A DNA stretch of 64,000 nt from Salinimicrobium flavum. Its GTDB lineage: Bacteria; Bacteroidota; Bacteroidia; Flavobacteriales; Flavobacteriaceae. The stretch is from positions 62,001-126,000 of the forward strand of contig NZ_JBHULT010000009.1 of the NCBI RefSeq assembly GCF_042684505.1, given 5' to 3'. The notes under the pieces are model-generated. The model was not told the DNA's origin. It saw nothing but the letters and a program-made list of their open reading frames with translations, and searched no databases. Below are positions 1 to 8,207 of this stretch, in pieces. The number at the start of each line of letters is the position of its first letter. Positions within the stretch are counted from its first letter, which is position 1. Both the position numbers and the translations under genes were made by a program.

Positions 1-1752
1 ACTTCAGCAGAAAATGTAGATCAATTCCACGAAATTGCCCTCAGGACCCTGAAACGCGGTCTCAAAACAGCGCCTGACAGTACAGTTGCGCAGATCCATG
101 AATCTTTAGCCAGCTGGCATTCCTATAACGGCAAGTTCCCGACGGACTCTGTGGTGTATCATGCAGAAAAAGCGCTGGGTTATTACTTAAGATCTAATGA
201 TAAACAGAAAATCGCCGATTCCTACCGCTCACTTTCCATTGATTACCTGAATACCGGAGAATTAGAGAAAGCACAGGAGGTACTTTTTAAGGCCATTGAT
301 CTTTACGAAGAGCTTGGTGACGAGGCCGGCCTTGGTAGTGCCTACCGCACTTTAGGAGTGAAATACAGGGTGACAGAAGATTACGAAAAATCCATAGAAT
401 ACACTAACCTGGCGATCCCCTTTTTGGAGGAAGCGGAAGATCACAGCTCAATAGCCATTGCCCAATTCAATTTGATCATTGGCTACGGCGAACTGGGAGA
501 ATTTGAAAAGGCCTATGAAGCCACAGAAAAATGCCTGGAGATCGTAAGAACAAAAGCCCCCGAAGAAGTCTTTGTGGCTGTGAGAGCCTACTCCTACCGG
601 GGAGATGTGTATATCAAGGCCGGGGATCTTGAAAATGCACTCCAGGATTATATGACGGCATGGGAAATGTGCAAGCAGCAAATAGGTGAAGAACGTTGCG
701 CCACCTATCGCACCGAGATTGGACACATTTTTCTTTTGCAGGAGAATTACGCGCAGGCTTTAGAACATCTGCTGGCGGGTGTGGACTCTTATGAGGACAA
801 AGGGCAGGCAGGGCTCATTCAGCCCTATCTTGATCTTGCAGAAGCATACAGAAATCTGGGAGATTTCAGGAATGCCCTGATCTTCAAAGAAAGGGCCCAC
901 GCCAATTCAGAAAAGATGCTTCAGGAAAGGATCAACAGTATAGAATCTGAAATGGCAATCAAATATGAGACTGAAAAGAAGGATGAGGCTCTTGCCTCTC
1001 AGGCGGCAATACTTCTACAGAAGAACGAGACACAGACCCTCATAATCATTATCGCTTCCCTGCTGTTACTGTTTTTAATTTCCCTTCTTTATTTCTTCTA
1101 CAAGAATAAAAAAGCCACCAGGATCATACGTACTAAAAATGCTGAAAAAGAACTTTTACTCAAGGAGATCCACCACCGGGTGAAAAATAACCTGGAAATG
1201 GTAAAAAGCCTTATCGCCCTTCAGGCGGCTCAAATTGAAGATCCCACCACCAAAGATGCCATGATCGCCAGTCAGAACAGGGTGCAGTCGATGGGGATCA
1301 TCCATCAGAAGTTATATCAGGGCAATAACCTTGGAAGCATCGAAATGAAAGATTACTTCCTCAACCTTAGCGAAGGTATTCTCGATTCTTTTAATGCCGA
1401 AGAGCGGGTAAAAATAGAATGCGCCATGGATGACCTGGAGCTGGATGTGGATACCGCCGTTCCCATAGGTTTAATTGTGAACGAGCTGCTTACAAATGCC
1501 TTGAAATATGCTTTTCCTCAGGATCAAAGGGGAGTTATCAATATACGCCTGGAAAAGGAAAGGGAGCATTATCTAAAACTGGAAGTGAGCGATAACGGGA
1601 TTGGAAAAACCGCAGGACTTGCTCCTAAGGGTACAGGTTTCGGCTCCCAATTGATAGAACTGCTCACCCGGCAACTTAACGGGCAGATGAGGGAACGCAG
1701 TGATACGGGAACTCACGTGGAATTTGATTTTGCCATTCAGAAAAGTGCATAA
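1..1752 (+). CDS. TPR-containing sensor histidine kinase (HisKA_2 type), 5' partial
   Basis: The reading frame is open from base 1, so the true start lies outside the window; the first in-window GTG (151) falls inside a TPR helix. The visible 583 residues begin with about six TPR-like helical hairpins (to about residue 310). A single membrane helix follows at about 345-367, then a HisKA_2-type dimerisation/phosphoacceptor helix with HHRVKNN (391-397). The C-terminal HATPase domain has an N-box NELLTN near 494-499 and a DNGIG motif near 531. The family autophosphorylates and passes phosphate to a response regulator. The stop codon overlaps the start of the LytTR regulator by one base (TAATG), which indicates translational coupling. 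The TPR part probably lies outside the cytoplasm or at the membrane and senses an unknown signal. Confidence 0.9.
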   Translation, partial: TSAENVDQFHEIALRTLKRGLKTAPDSTVAQIHESLASWHSYNGKFPTDSVVYHAEKALGYYLRSNDKQKIADSYRSLSIDYLNTGELEKAQEVLFKAIDLYEELGDEAGLGSAYRTLGVKYRVTEDYEKSIEYTNLAIPFLEEAEDHSSIAIAQFNLIIGYGELGEFEKAYEATEKCLEIVRTKAPEEVFVAVRAYSYRGDVYIKAGDLENALQDYMTAWEMCKQQIGEERCATYRTEIGHIFLLQENYAQALEHLLAGVDSYEDKGQAGLIQPYLDLAEAYRNLGDFRNALIFKERAHANSEKMLQERINSIESEMAIKYETEKKDEALASQAAILLQKNETQTLIIIIASLLLLFLISLLYFFYKNKKATRIIRTKNAEKELLLKEIHHRVKNNLEMVKSLIALQAAQIEDPTTKDAMIASQNRVQSMGIIHQKLYQGNNLGSIEMKDYFLNLSEGILDSFNAEERVKIECAMDDLELDVDTAVPIGLIVNELLTNALKYAFPQDQRGVINIRLEKEREHYLKLEVSDNGIGKTAGLAPKGTGFGSQLIELLTRQLNGQMRERSDTGTHVEFDFAIQKSA

Positions 1753-2495
1753 TGGATGAAAAGATAAAGTTATTGATCGTGGAAGATGAGATGGTCATCG
1801 CTGCGAATATTTCCCTCCAGCTCACCGAAATGGGGTATGAGGTCACAGGCATTGTGCCCCGGGGTGAAGAAGCTTTGGTGCATGTGAGGGATAATCCTCC
1901 CGATATCATTTTGCTCGACATCAATCTTAAAGGCGAGCTGGATGGGATCGAAACTGCACGGGAAATGCAGAAGTTGCAGGATATCCCGGTGATCTATCTC
2001 ACCGCGAACGTAGACGATGCACACTTCAACAGGGCCAGAGATACCCACCCATTTGGATTTATAGCCAAACCTTTTAAAAAGCTCGATCTGCAGCGGGCCA
2101 TCGAATTAACTGTGAGTCAAATCAACTGCAGGAATGGCGGGAATACAAGTGCAGATCAACAAAAGGACGACACCTTTATCCTAAGCGACTGTATCTTTGT
2201 AAGGCATTTGAATTCAATGGTAAAGGTGAGTATTAAGGACATCCTGTACATTGAAGCCGAACGCAACTACTGCCGTATCTTCTCCAGTAGCAAGGAGTAT
2301 TTAGTGGTGATGACCCTCAAGGAAATGGATAATAAACTTCCCTCAAAGCACTTTTTGAGAGTTCACCGTTCCTATATTATAAATATCTCCCAGGTAAAAG
2401 AAGTAGCCACCAGCCACCTGGTTATTGAGAGGAAAGCAATTCCCATAAGTAAATCCCTTAAGGAGGAGCTGCTCAAGCGACTACAGACCATTTAA
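1752..2495 (+). CDS. Response regulator, REC + LytTR DNA-binding
   Basis: The protein has 247 residues. The N-terminal receiver domain has the acidic pair E11/D12, phosphoacceptor D56 (in LLDINL), T84 and K106, all in the expected positions. A short linker leads to a LytTR domain (about 148-245) with the typical IEAERNYCRIF and FLRVHRSYIIN segments. The start overlaps the kinase stop, so the two form a cognate pair. LytTR regulators bind direct repeats upstream of targets as dimers; no target site could be assigned here. The receiver resembles those that accompany HisKA_2 kinases. Confidence 0.93.
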   Translation: MDEKIKLLIVEDEMVIAANISLQLTEMGYEVTGIVPRGEEALVHVRDNPPDIILLDINLKGELDGIETAREMQKLQDIPVIYLTANVDDAHFNRARDTHPFGFIAKPFKKLDLQRAIELTVSQINCRNGGNTSADQQKDDTFILSDCIFVRHLNSMVKVSIKDILYIEAERNYCRIFSSSKEYLVVMTLKEMDNKLPSKHFLRVHRSYIINISQVKEVATSHLVIERKAIPISKSLKEELLKRLQTI

Positions 2496-2612
2496 TTCCT
2501 TCGTTAATAAAATTCTCTTCTTTGGACAACATTTCGATGCTTTGGTCCCACCTTGCTTTAATTAACATCTGTTTATCAGTTACTTAGATGTGTATCCTAA
2601 AAAAATGATGTT

Positions 2613-3359
2613 ATGAGAACGATGAGAATTATTATTACCACCCTGGTGGTAGCGATTTTTGAAACAGGTGTGCTTTCAGCACAAAATGGAGCAAGTGCAA
2701 GTGAGATCTTGACAACTACTGAAATTACCGTCAAACAGGGACATAATTCCCAGTTTATAGAAGGTGTGAAAAAATGGAAAGAATGTTACCTCAAACATAA
2801 TGGTGAGGAGGAATGGACTATGTGGAGCAGGCAACAGGGAGAAGGCCAGGTGTATATAATGGCCGGCACAATTTCCACCTGGGGCGAAATGGAGAACAAA
2901 GACGATGTAGATAATGAATGTTATATAGAGCTACTGAATCATATACTGCCTCACATTGAAAAAGTAAAATCCAGAGTAGCCAGCTCTATGCCGGAAGTAA
3001 GCAGAAGCACTCCCGAAGATACAAAGTATATTTGGGTGACCTATTACAACGTACGCAATGAGAATACCTTTAAACAAGTAATTCGGGAGGTTACCAATGC
3101 TATTAAGAACAAGGAGGGATCACCTCGTGGCCTTTGGTATAACTTTCAACTTGGTGCACCCGATACTCCACACTTTATGGTGGTTGAACCCTATAAGGGA
3201 TATGCCGACATTGACATTAAGAGAGATAGTCCGGCAAAGGTATATACAGATGCCGTGGGAGAAGAAAAAGCGCAGGAACTGTGGGAGGTATGGTTTGACA
3301 CTCTGGAGGAGAGATGGGCTTATATCTATAAACTGAATCCCGAAATGAGCAGTTACTAA
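2613..3359 (+). CDS. Exported protein with two alpha/beta (ABM-like) repeats
   Basis: The protein has 248 residues and a probable signal peptide (hydrophobic segment at 5-22 ending LSAQ). The mature part seems to be an internal duplication. Each half (about 33-110 and 130-235) begins with a beta strand, then an amphipathic helix, then a strand with aromatic residues (EEWTMWSR; GLWYNFQL) and a strand ending near an acidic helix. This is the pattern of tandem dimeric alpha-beta barrel domains, but no catalytic residues are apparent. It lies 117 bases after the LytTR regulator and could be its target. Function unknown; an in-frame ATG at 2622 is an alternative start. Confidence 0.75.
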   Translation: MRTMRIIITTLVVAIFETGVLSAQNGASASEILTTTEITVKQGHNSQFIEGVKKWKECYLKHNGEEEWTMWSRQQGEGQVYIMAGTISTWGEMENKDDVDNECYIELLNHILPHIEKVKSRVASSMPEVSRSTPEDTKYIWVTYYNVRNENTFKQVIREVTNAIKNKEGSPRGLWYNFQLGAPDTPHFMVVEPYKGYADIDIKRDSPAKVYTDAVGEEKAQELWEVWFDTLEERWAYIYKLNPEMSSY

Positions 3360-3404
3360 AGCCGAAGAGATCCTCATTTCTGTGTGCGCCCCCTTGGAAG
3401 CAGG

Positions 3405-3440
3405 GCTCCGGGTTTTCCCTTTAAAAAAGGAGACCGGAGC
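3405..3440 (+). terminator. Hairpin terminator after the exported protein
   Basis: GCTCCGG (3405-3411) pairs perfectly with CCGGAGC (3434-3440), with inner CCTTT/AAAGG pairing, and is followed by a short T-run (3444-3448). It lies 45 bases beyond the stop codon at 3359. The rest of the 3360-3683 gap holds no convincing gene. Confidence 0.6.
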
Positions 3441-3683
3441 ATGCTTTTTGTATTCGTACAGATGTTTCCCATCTTAGATTAACGAGTACGTACGAGTTAC
3501 TTTTCTTGATATGAAGGATCCCTGGGGAGAAGTTTAAGCTTTTTAATCTTTGCTTAAATGAATATTTCATACCATAAAGACACTCTTGATAGCAGGTAGT
3601 TCCCGATACAAATTTCATACTGCAAGGGAAGTCTGATATTCACCCGAACTGACGCGAAGATTTATTGCTGAAATTCATTGATC

Positions 3684-4850
3684 TCAACTCATTTTATACT
3701 TCCTCCTGGTTCTTTTGATCTTGATCTGCAGCAGCAGGGCCATGGCGAGGAAGGTGATGACAATGATCAATATAAGGATCTTAATCTCGGGAAGTACATC
3801 TGCCATGCCCCCTCCAAAGTAAGCTACCTTTCTAAAGGCGGTAAGGAAATGCGTCACCGGTATGGATTGGGCAATGGCATTAATGAACCCGGGGATGGCA
3901 AGGCTGGGCCAGGTAAAGCCGCTAATTACAAAGGCCGGGGTAGAGATCACCATCAGCAATTCTGTTGCCTTTAACTGGTTAGGAATGGCCACCGAGAACA
4001 ACATCCCCACCCCCATCGAGGCAAGGCTAAGAAGTGTGATCAATACCAGCATGGGCAGATTAAAGACTTCAGCTTCTACATTGAAGTATATAAAAAGCCG
4101 GCCCACAAAGAACCACATAAAAGGCAGGAAGATTATAAAAGGGGTGGCTTTTAAAGCTATGAGGTAAAAGGAGGATTTCTTTTTCTTCACCAGCTGCCGG
4201 AAATACCCGTCTTCAAAATCCCTGGAAAACACCAGCGCCATCGCCAAAAAGATCACCTGCTGCATAATGGCCCCTAACAGCCCCGGCAGCATAAAGCTTA
4301 GGTAATTTCCCGTAGAATTGTACAGTTTGTGGAAATTGACCTTAAAGCTTTCATAGGAAGCCATCGCGGCCGCCGGGGACATCCCCTGTTTCTTAAGGCT
4401 TTCTATCTCCATACCCGCATTCAGGGTCATAAGCACCTGCTGAATGTTCTTGCTGGCAGTATTCGCATTAAGGATGTTGGCCATATTAAGATCTACCCGC
4501 ACTTCGGGATATCTTTTTTGAAGTACGTCTGCTTCAAATCCTGCCGGAATGGTGATCACAGCGGCATATTGCGCTACCGGCATCTCCTGCAGAATATTGC
4601 CGGGATCATAACGCCTGTCCTTTACCAGCAAACCTTCATTGTCTTCAAAGGCATCAATGATCTTATCTGACAGCGGACTTTTATCCTGGTCTACGATCAC
4701 TACAGGTAGATCTACCACCTTTGCCTGCTGATAGACATAACCAAAGAGGAACCCGTATAATACCGGGGCGCCAAAGAAGATGGCAAGCAGCACATTGTTG
4801 GAAAAGATACGTTTGAATTCCCTTCTCAGTAAAATTTGAAATGTCTTCAT
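3684..4850 (-). CDS. ABC-2 type transporter permease
   Basis: The protein has 388 residues: an N-terminal membrane helix (about 19-40), a large extracytoplasmic domain (about 45-175), and five or six membrane helices in the C-terminal half. This is the ABC-2/YhhJ-YbhR architecture used to export drugs or lipids with an HlyD-type adaptor and a TolC-type channel. It is the last gene of a minus-strand operon, three bases after the adaptor gene. Oddly, neither a second permease nor an ATPase is present in the operon, whereas the other export operon in this window (52.4-60.9 kb) has both. It may use an ATPase encoded elsewhere. Confidence 0.9.
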   Translation of the reverse strand: MKTFQILLRREFKRIFSNNVLLAIFFGAPVLYGFLFGYVYQQAKVVDLPVVIVDQDKSPLSDKIIDAFEDNEGLLVKDRRYDPGNILQEMPVAQYAAVITIPAGFEADVLQKRYPEVRVDLNMANILNANTASKNIQQVLMTLNAGMEIESLKKQGMSPAAAMASYESFKVNFHKLYNSTGNYLSFMLPGLLGAIMQQVIFLAMALVFSRDFEDGYFRQLVKKKKSSFYLIALKATPFIIFLPFMWFFVGRLFIYFNVEAEVFNLPMLVLITLLSLASMGVGMLFSVAIPNQLKATELLMVISTPAFVISGFTWPSLAIPGFINAIAQSIPVTHFLTAFRKVAYFGGGMADVLPEIKILILIIVITFLAMALLLQIKIKRTRRKYKMS

Positions 4851-4853
4851 CAG

Positions 4854-5813
4854 CTATTCTTTTATTAAAATGGTGGCGTTCTGGTAATAGGTGCTTTCCG
4901 AAGCATTAGAAGTGGGGATCACCTTGAGCTCGTATACAGATTCCGAAAGCCCGTACAGAGGTGCCGTAGTGGTGATATCGGCATACTGTGGCAGTTGTTT
5001 TATATAGGCAATCCTGCCGGTCATTTCCTCATTGGTATAGGGGTTGACCATCTTTAGTTCCATCCCCTGTTCAAAATCATAGATACGGGACTCATTGATT
5101 GTGAACCGGATATAAACACTGTGCTTCCTGTAGCCGTTAAAGAGCGTGTAGCCGGGAGTAAGCAGTTCGCCTTCCTCCAGACTTATAGTTTCGATAGTCA
5201 TGTTGGCCGGGGCAAGAAGGTATTTCTCATCAGATGCTGTAAGCACCTCTTCCCGGGCACCACGTGCACGCTCCAGTTGACCCCGCGCCTGGTCCAGCTG
5301 TTCAACCCTTACACTTTTCCCTGCCTCTTCCCGCTTTGCTTCCACTGCTGCGACCTGAGCTTTGGCCATTTCAAGCTTCATCTTCACTTCATCCAGTTGT
5401 TGCCGGGAAATAAGGGAATCCCTGTACATGTTCTCCAGCCGGGAATAGGATTCTGTCGCGAAATTAAGCTCTGCTTTTGCCGCGTCCAGTTTTCCTTCAA
5501 TTTGAACAAGCTGCTCTGTTGTAGCCCCGGCATTGGCCATATTGAATTGTCCGCGGGCGGCCGTCATTGCACCCTCTGCCTGTATCATCTTTGCACTGAG
5601 CTCGGGTATATCAATAAAAGCAAGGGTATCACCTTTGCGAACCTCATCGCCTTCTCCCACGTAGAGCCTCCCGATGCGCCCTGCCAGTTTACTGCTTACC
5701 GATAGGGTTTCAAATTTAACTTTTCCCCTGTAGGGGGTGATTTCCTGTTCATTGCTACAGGAAGCCAGTACCAAAATGCTTATAAGGCTGAATGCAATTT
5801 TTATAGTTCTCAT
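4854..5813 (-). CDS. HlyD-family membrane-fusion lipoprotein
   Basis: The protein has 319 residues with a lipoprotein signal ending LASC at Cys19. Next come a split biotinyl/lipoyl-like domain (KLAGRIGRLYVGEGDEVRKGD), a long coiled-coil hairpin rich in Gln, Ala and Glu (about 75-195), and a C-terminal beta domain. This matches periplasmic adaptors that join an inner-membrane transporter to an outer-membrane channel; in Bacteroidota they are often lipid-anchored. It sits between the TolC-like and permease genes, 15 and 3 bases apart, so co-transcription is very likely. Confidence 0.92.
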   Translation of the reverse strand: MRTIKIAFSLISILVLASCSNEQEITPYRGKVKFETLSVSSKLAGRIGRLYVGEGDEVRKGDTLAFIDIPELSAKMIQAEGAMTAARGQFNMANAGATTEQLVQIEGKLDAAKAELNFATESYSRLENMYRDSLISRQQLDEVKMKLEMAKAQVAAVEAKREEAGKSVRVEQLDQARGQLERARGAREEVLTASDEKYLLAPANMTIETISLEEGELLTPGYTLFNGYRKHSVYIRFTINESRIYDFEQGMELKMVNPYTNEEMTGRIAYIKQLPQYADITTTAPLYGLSESVYELKVIPTSNASESTYYQNATILIKE

Positions 5814-5828
5814 CTCTGTTAATATTGT

Positions 5829-7199
5829 TTAGTAGTTAAGTTGACCTTTTGAATGAAGAAGCGCGGTGAGTGCCCGGCGCTGATTGTAATAGGATTCCTG
5901 AAGCTGAAAATTTGCACTTTCCAGGTCCCGCAGGGCATCCAGTACATCGGTAATGGTAGCGAGGTTATTTTTGTACTGTTTATTCACCATTTCATAGGTG
6001 GCACCGGCCAGCTCGATCTCCTTTTGAGCAATCCGTGAATTTTGCAGGGAAGCTTCATAGGTGTGTTCGGCTTTTACGATGCTCAACGCGATCATTTCTT
6101 CAGCTTCTTCGATCTGTTGCCTGAATTTTCCGGCTTCAAGTTGCGTTTTCCGGCTGTTTAAGCGCGACTGTCCGCCGTCGAACAAATTCCATTTTACCCC
6201 CACTGCCGCATACCATTGGGGATCAAAAAGGGAAAGGTCGTCTTCCAGGAATTCATAATGTCCTTTTAAAGCGATCTTCGGAATAAAGTGGCTTTTCTCC
6301 ATTTTCGCCTTGTAGGCAGTAGCTTTTTCTGCTTCTTCCAGCGCCAGTATTTCATTACGTTTTGCTGGGGTGAGGTTGTCCGGAGACATTGGAGCAAGCT
6401 TTGGTTCCAGGGAACGCAGTACCTCTTTATCTTCTCCTGTTAACTGGTGCAGGCGCTCAATTAACAGCTTCCGGTTATGACTGTATTCCAGTTGCCGGGC
6501 TGCCAGTTGCTGCCGGGCCAGCGCTACCTTTTGGCGGCTGATGGGGGTTGCCAGTCCATTCTCTATAGCTTTCTTCACGTAGTGCTCCTGGTCCTCCAAA
6601 AAGGCTTCGGAAGCAGCAAGCACCTCTTCGGAAGCATTCACTAATGCCAGCTGATCATAGGTTTCAATAATGCTGAGGATGATATGATCTCTTTCAGCCA
6701 TACCCGCGTAGCGCAGCGAGCTCTCCTTATGCCTGGCAGCCTTTAATGCATTGGAAGCTTCGAAGCCGCTGAAGATCACCCAGTCTACATCTACAGAAGA
6801 TTTGAGGATATCCTTATTCTGAAGATTGTTGATATCCTGAAGCGGAATATGCTCCGGAAAGGCCGCGTTAAAAGGAATACCTGCCGCCTCCTTGATTAGT
6901 AGCTTTTGGGTAGCCTTTAACAGGCTTTGAGTATCATCATCAAAACTGATGTCATCATTGAGGCGGGTATAGCTTCCGGTTACGGTGAGCTTTGGAAGAA
7001 ATACAGATTTTGCAAGTTTCTGGTCTACCTGCGCCTGTTCGGTTTCCAGTTGATTGATATTGAGGCTGTGGCTCTTCTCCAGTCCCTTTTCGATTAGGTG
7101 CTCCAGGACAGGATCTGTTTCCTGTGCAGAAGCAGTGAAAGGCATCAACCCGGCCAACCAGGTAAAGAATAAGATTAAAGTTAAGGAGCTTATTTTCAT
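5829..7199 (-). CDS. TolC-family outer-membrane efflux protein
   Basis: The protein has 456 residues with a cleavable signal peptide (ends SAQE near residue 26). Two long helical repeats (about 35-245 and 265-450) carry the heptad pattern of OEP/TolC channels, including GLATPISRQ and the second-repeat counterpart NLATITDVL. It is the first gene of the export operon. The FNR-like palindrome and a near-consensus -7 box lie just upstream (see 7222-7265). The substrate cannot be read from sequence. Confidence 0.93.
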   Translation of the reverse strand: MKISSLTLILFFTWLAGLMPFTASAQETDPVLEHLIEKGLEKSHSLNINQLETEQAQVDQKLAKSVFLPKLTVTGSYTRLNDDISFDDDTQSLLKATQKLLIKEAAGIPFNAAFPEHIPLQDINNLQNKDILKSSVDVDWVIFSGFEASNALKAARHKESSLRYAGMAERDHIILSIIETYDQLALVNASEEVLAASEAFLEDQEHYVKKAIENGLATPISRQKVALARQQLAARQLEYSHNRKLLIERLHQLTGEDKEVLRSLEPKLAPMSPDNLTPAKRNEILALEEAEKATAYKAKMEKSHFIPKIALKGHYEFLEDDLSLFDPQWYAAVGVKWNLFDGGQSRLNSRKTQLEAGKFRQQIEEAEEMIALSIVKAEHTYEASLQNSRIAQKEIELAGATYEMVNKQYKNNLATITDVLDALRDLESANFQLQESYYNQRRALTALLHSKGQLNY

Positions 7200-7221
7200 T
7201 GCAGCTATTTTTTTAGGACTG

Positions 7222-7265
7222 CAAAGGTGCTCACTAAAACAGGAGTTTCTTTTGACCTAGATCAA
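7222..7265 (-). promoter_or_regulatory. Putative promoter with FNR-like palindrome
   Basis: On the plus strand 7252-7265 reads TTGACCTAGATCAA, one base from the FNR consensus TTGATnnnnATCAA. On the minus strand a CACCTTTG box (7222-7229) is one base from the Bacteroidota -7 element TAnnTTTG and precedes the tolC-like start by 22 bases. If transcription starts about 5 bases after this box, the palindrome is centred near -41, where class II Crp/Fnr activators bind. The neighbouring regulator gene is the obvious candidate to act here. Confidence 0.5.
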
Positions 7266-7336
7266 ATAACAACGGGAAGGTCTACCAAGCGGATCTTCTG
7301 CGGAAAGGGATGCTGATCTTTAAAAAAAACAGGAAA

Positions 7337-7897
7337 TCAGGTTTTCCTGATGCGGCTAAGGGTTTCCTGGGTCATTCCAAGGTAAGAGGCAATATAGCCC
7401 AGGGCGACCCTGTTGGCGAGTTCGGGGTATTCACTCAACATGTAGTCATAACGTTCACGGGCGGTCTGGAATTGAATGGCATTCAATTTATTGACCACCC
7501 GGGTGAGCATTTCTGTAGAAAGAAGTCTTCCCAGTTTTTCCATGTTATGGTACCGGGAGAACAAAAGGTCCAGCTTGTCGCGGGTGATACTGTAAAGAAC
7601 AGCATCTTCCAGCATTTCCAGGTAGTACAAACTGGGATTTTGCTGAAAAAAACTTTCAATGCTGGACATAAAATGTCCTTCCACGAAAAACCATTGGGTA
7701 ATTTCCTTACCGTCTTCTTTAAGGTAGTAGCTTCTTCCCACCCCCTGCTCCACGAAATAAAGCTTGGAGCAGATCTGGCCTTCCTTTACCAGGGGTTGAT
7801 TTTTGGGTATGGTTTCTCTTTCAAAATGAGACACAATATCCTCCAGTTCTCCGGAAGGAAAAGGAACGGTTTTAACTAAATAATCGGTAAGGCTCAT
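7337..7897 (-). CDS. Crp/Fnr-family transcriptional regulator
   Basis: The protein has 186 residues: a cyclic-nucleotide-binding-type beta-roll (about 20-110), a dimerisation helix, and a C-terminal winged helix. The recognition segment QETLSRIR has E178, S181 and R182, the ExxSR arrangement that FNR uses to read TTGAT half-sites. An N-terminal cysteine cluster is absent, so oxygen sensing through an iron-sulphur cluster is unlikely. It lies upstream of, and in the same direction as, the export operon, whose leader carries an FNR-like palindrome. The natural ligand is unknown. Confidence 0.88.
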   Translation of the reverse strand: MSLTDYLVKTVPFPSGELEDIVSHFERETIPKNQPLVKEGQICSKLYFVEQGVGRSYYLKEDGKEITQWFFVEGHFMSSIESFFQQNPSLYYLEMLEDAVLYSITRDKLDLLFSRYHNMEKLGRLLSTEMLTRVVNKLNAIQFQTARERYDYMLSEYPELANRVALGYIASYLGMTQETLSRIRKT

Positions 7898-8207
7898 AAA
7901 CCGGGATTTCTTGAGAATTCCAGGTGTAAAACTAAGTAAATTCTATGGTTTAAGACGGGAAATTGGGGATTGGTCCCTCCTACACTCCTCCTTCGCAGGA
8001 TAAGGGAAGCTACGGAGGATGAAGGTTGGTTAATTGGGATCTTACAGTATGTCGTACGATCTCTGTCTATTTTCATCTCCCACTTTCCACATTCCTCCCG
8101 TTTAAGAGGATTATTCAATATTTTAAGATAAAAATTAGGTTTTATTTATTTTGGTCTTAAATTTGATTTCCTTACCTGACCAATATTGACCTTAACCTTC
8201 CCATTAG
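7898..8207. repeat. Intergenic region with dispersed GGATTGGTTAATTGGG words
   Basis: No gene is supported in this 310-base gap. AATTGGGGATTGG (7961-7973) and GGTTGGTTAATTGGGAT (8024-8040) match the repeat words that form short arrays at 42738-42796 and 44341-44451. An imperfect palindrome rich in CTCC/GGAG lies between them (7975-8022). The promoter of the following gene should lie near its right end but no clear box was found. Confidence 0.45.

Noticed and set aside
3421..3618. Minus-strand frame of 65 codons in the 3.4-3.7 kb gap.
   Set aside because: It has no domain, no neighbour context and begins next to a terminator hairpin; coding is not supported.
5121..5705. Plus-strand frame of 194 codons opposite the HlyD-like gene.
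   Set aside because: It is a shadow of the coiled-coil gene; cysteine- and leucine-rich composition typical of antisense frames.
7310..7879. Plus-strand frame of 189 codons opposite the Crp/Fnr gene.
   Set aside because: It is antisense to a gene with clear domains and has no recognisable motif.
7894..8118. Minus-strand frame of 74 codons upstream of the Crp/Fnr gene.
   Set aside because: It covers the dispersed repeat words and has no protein-like pattern.
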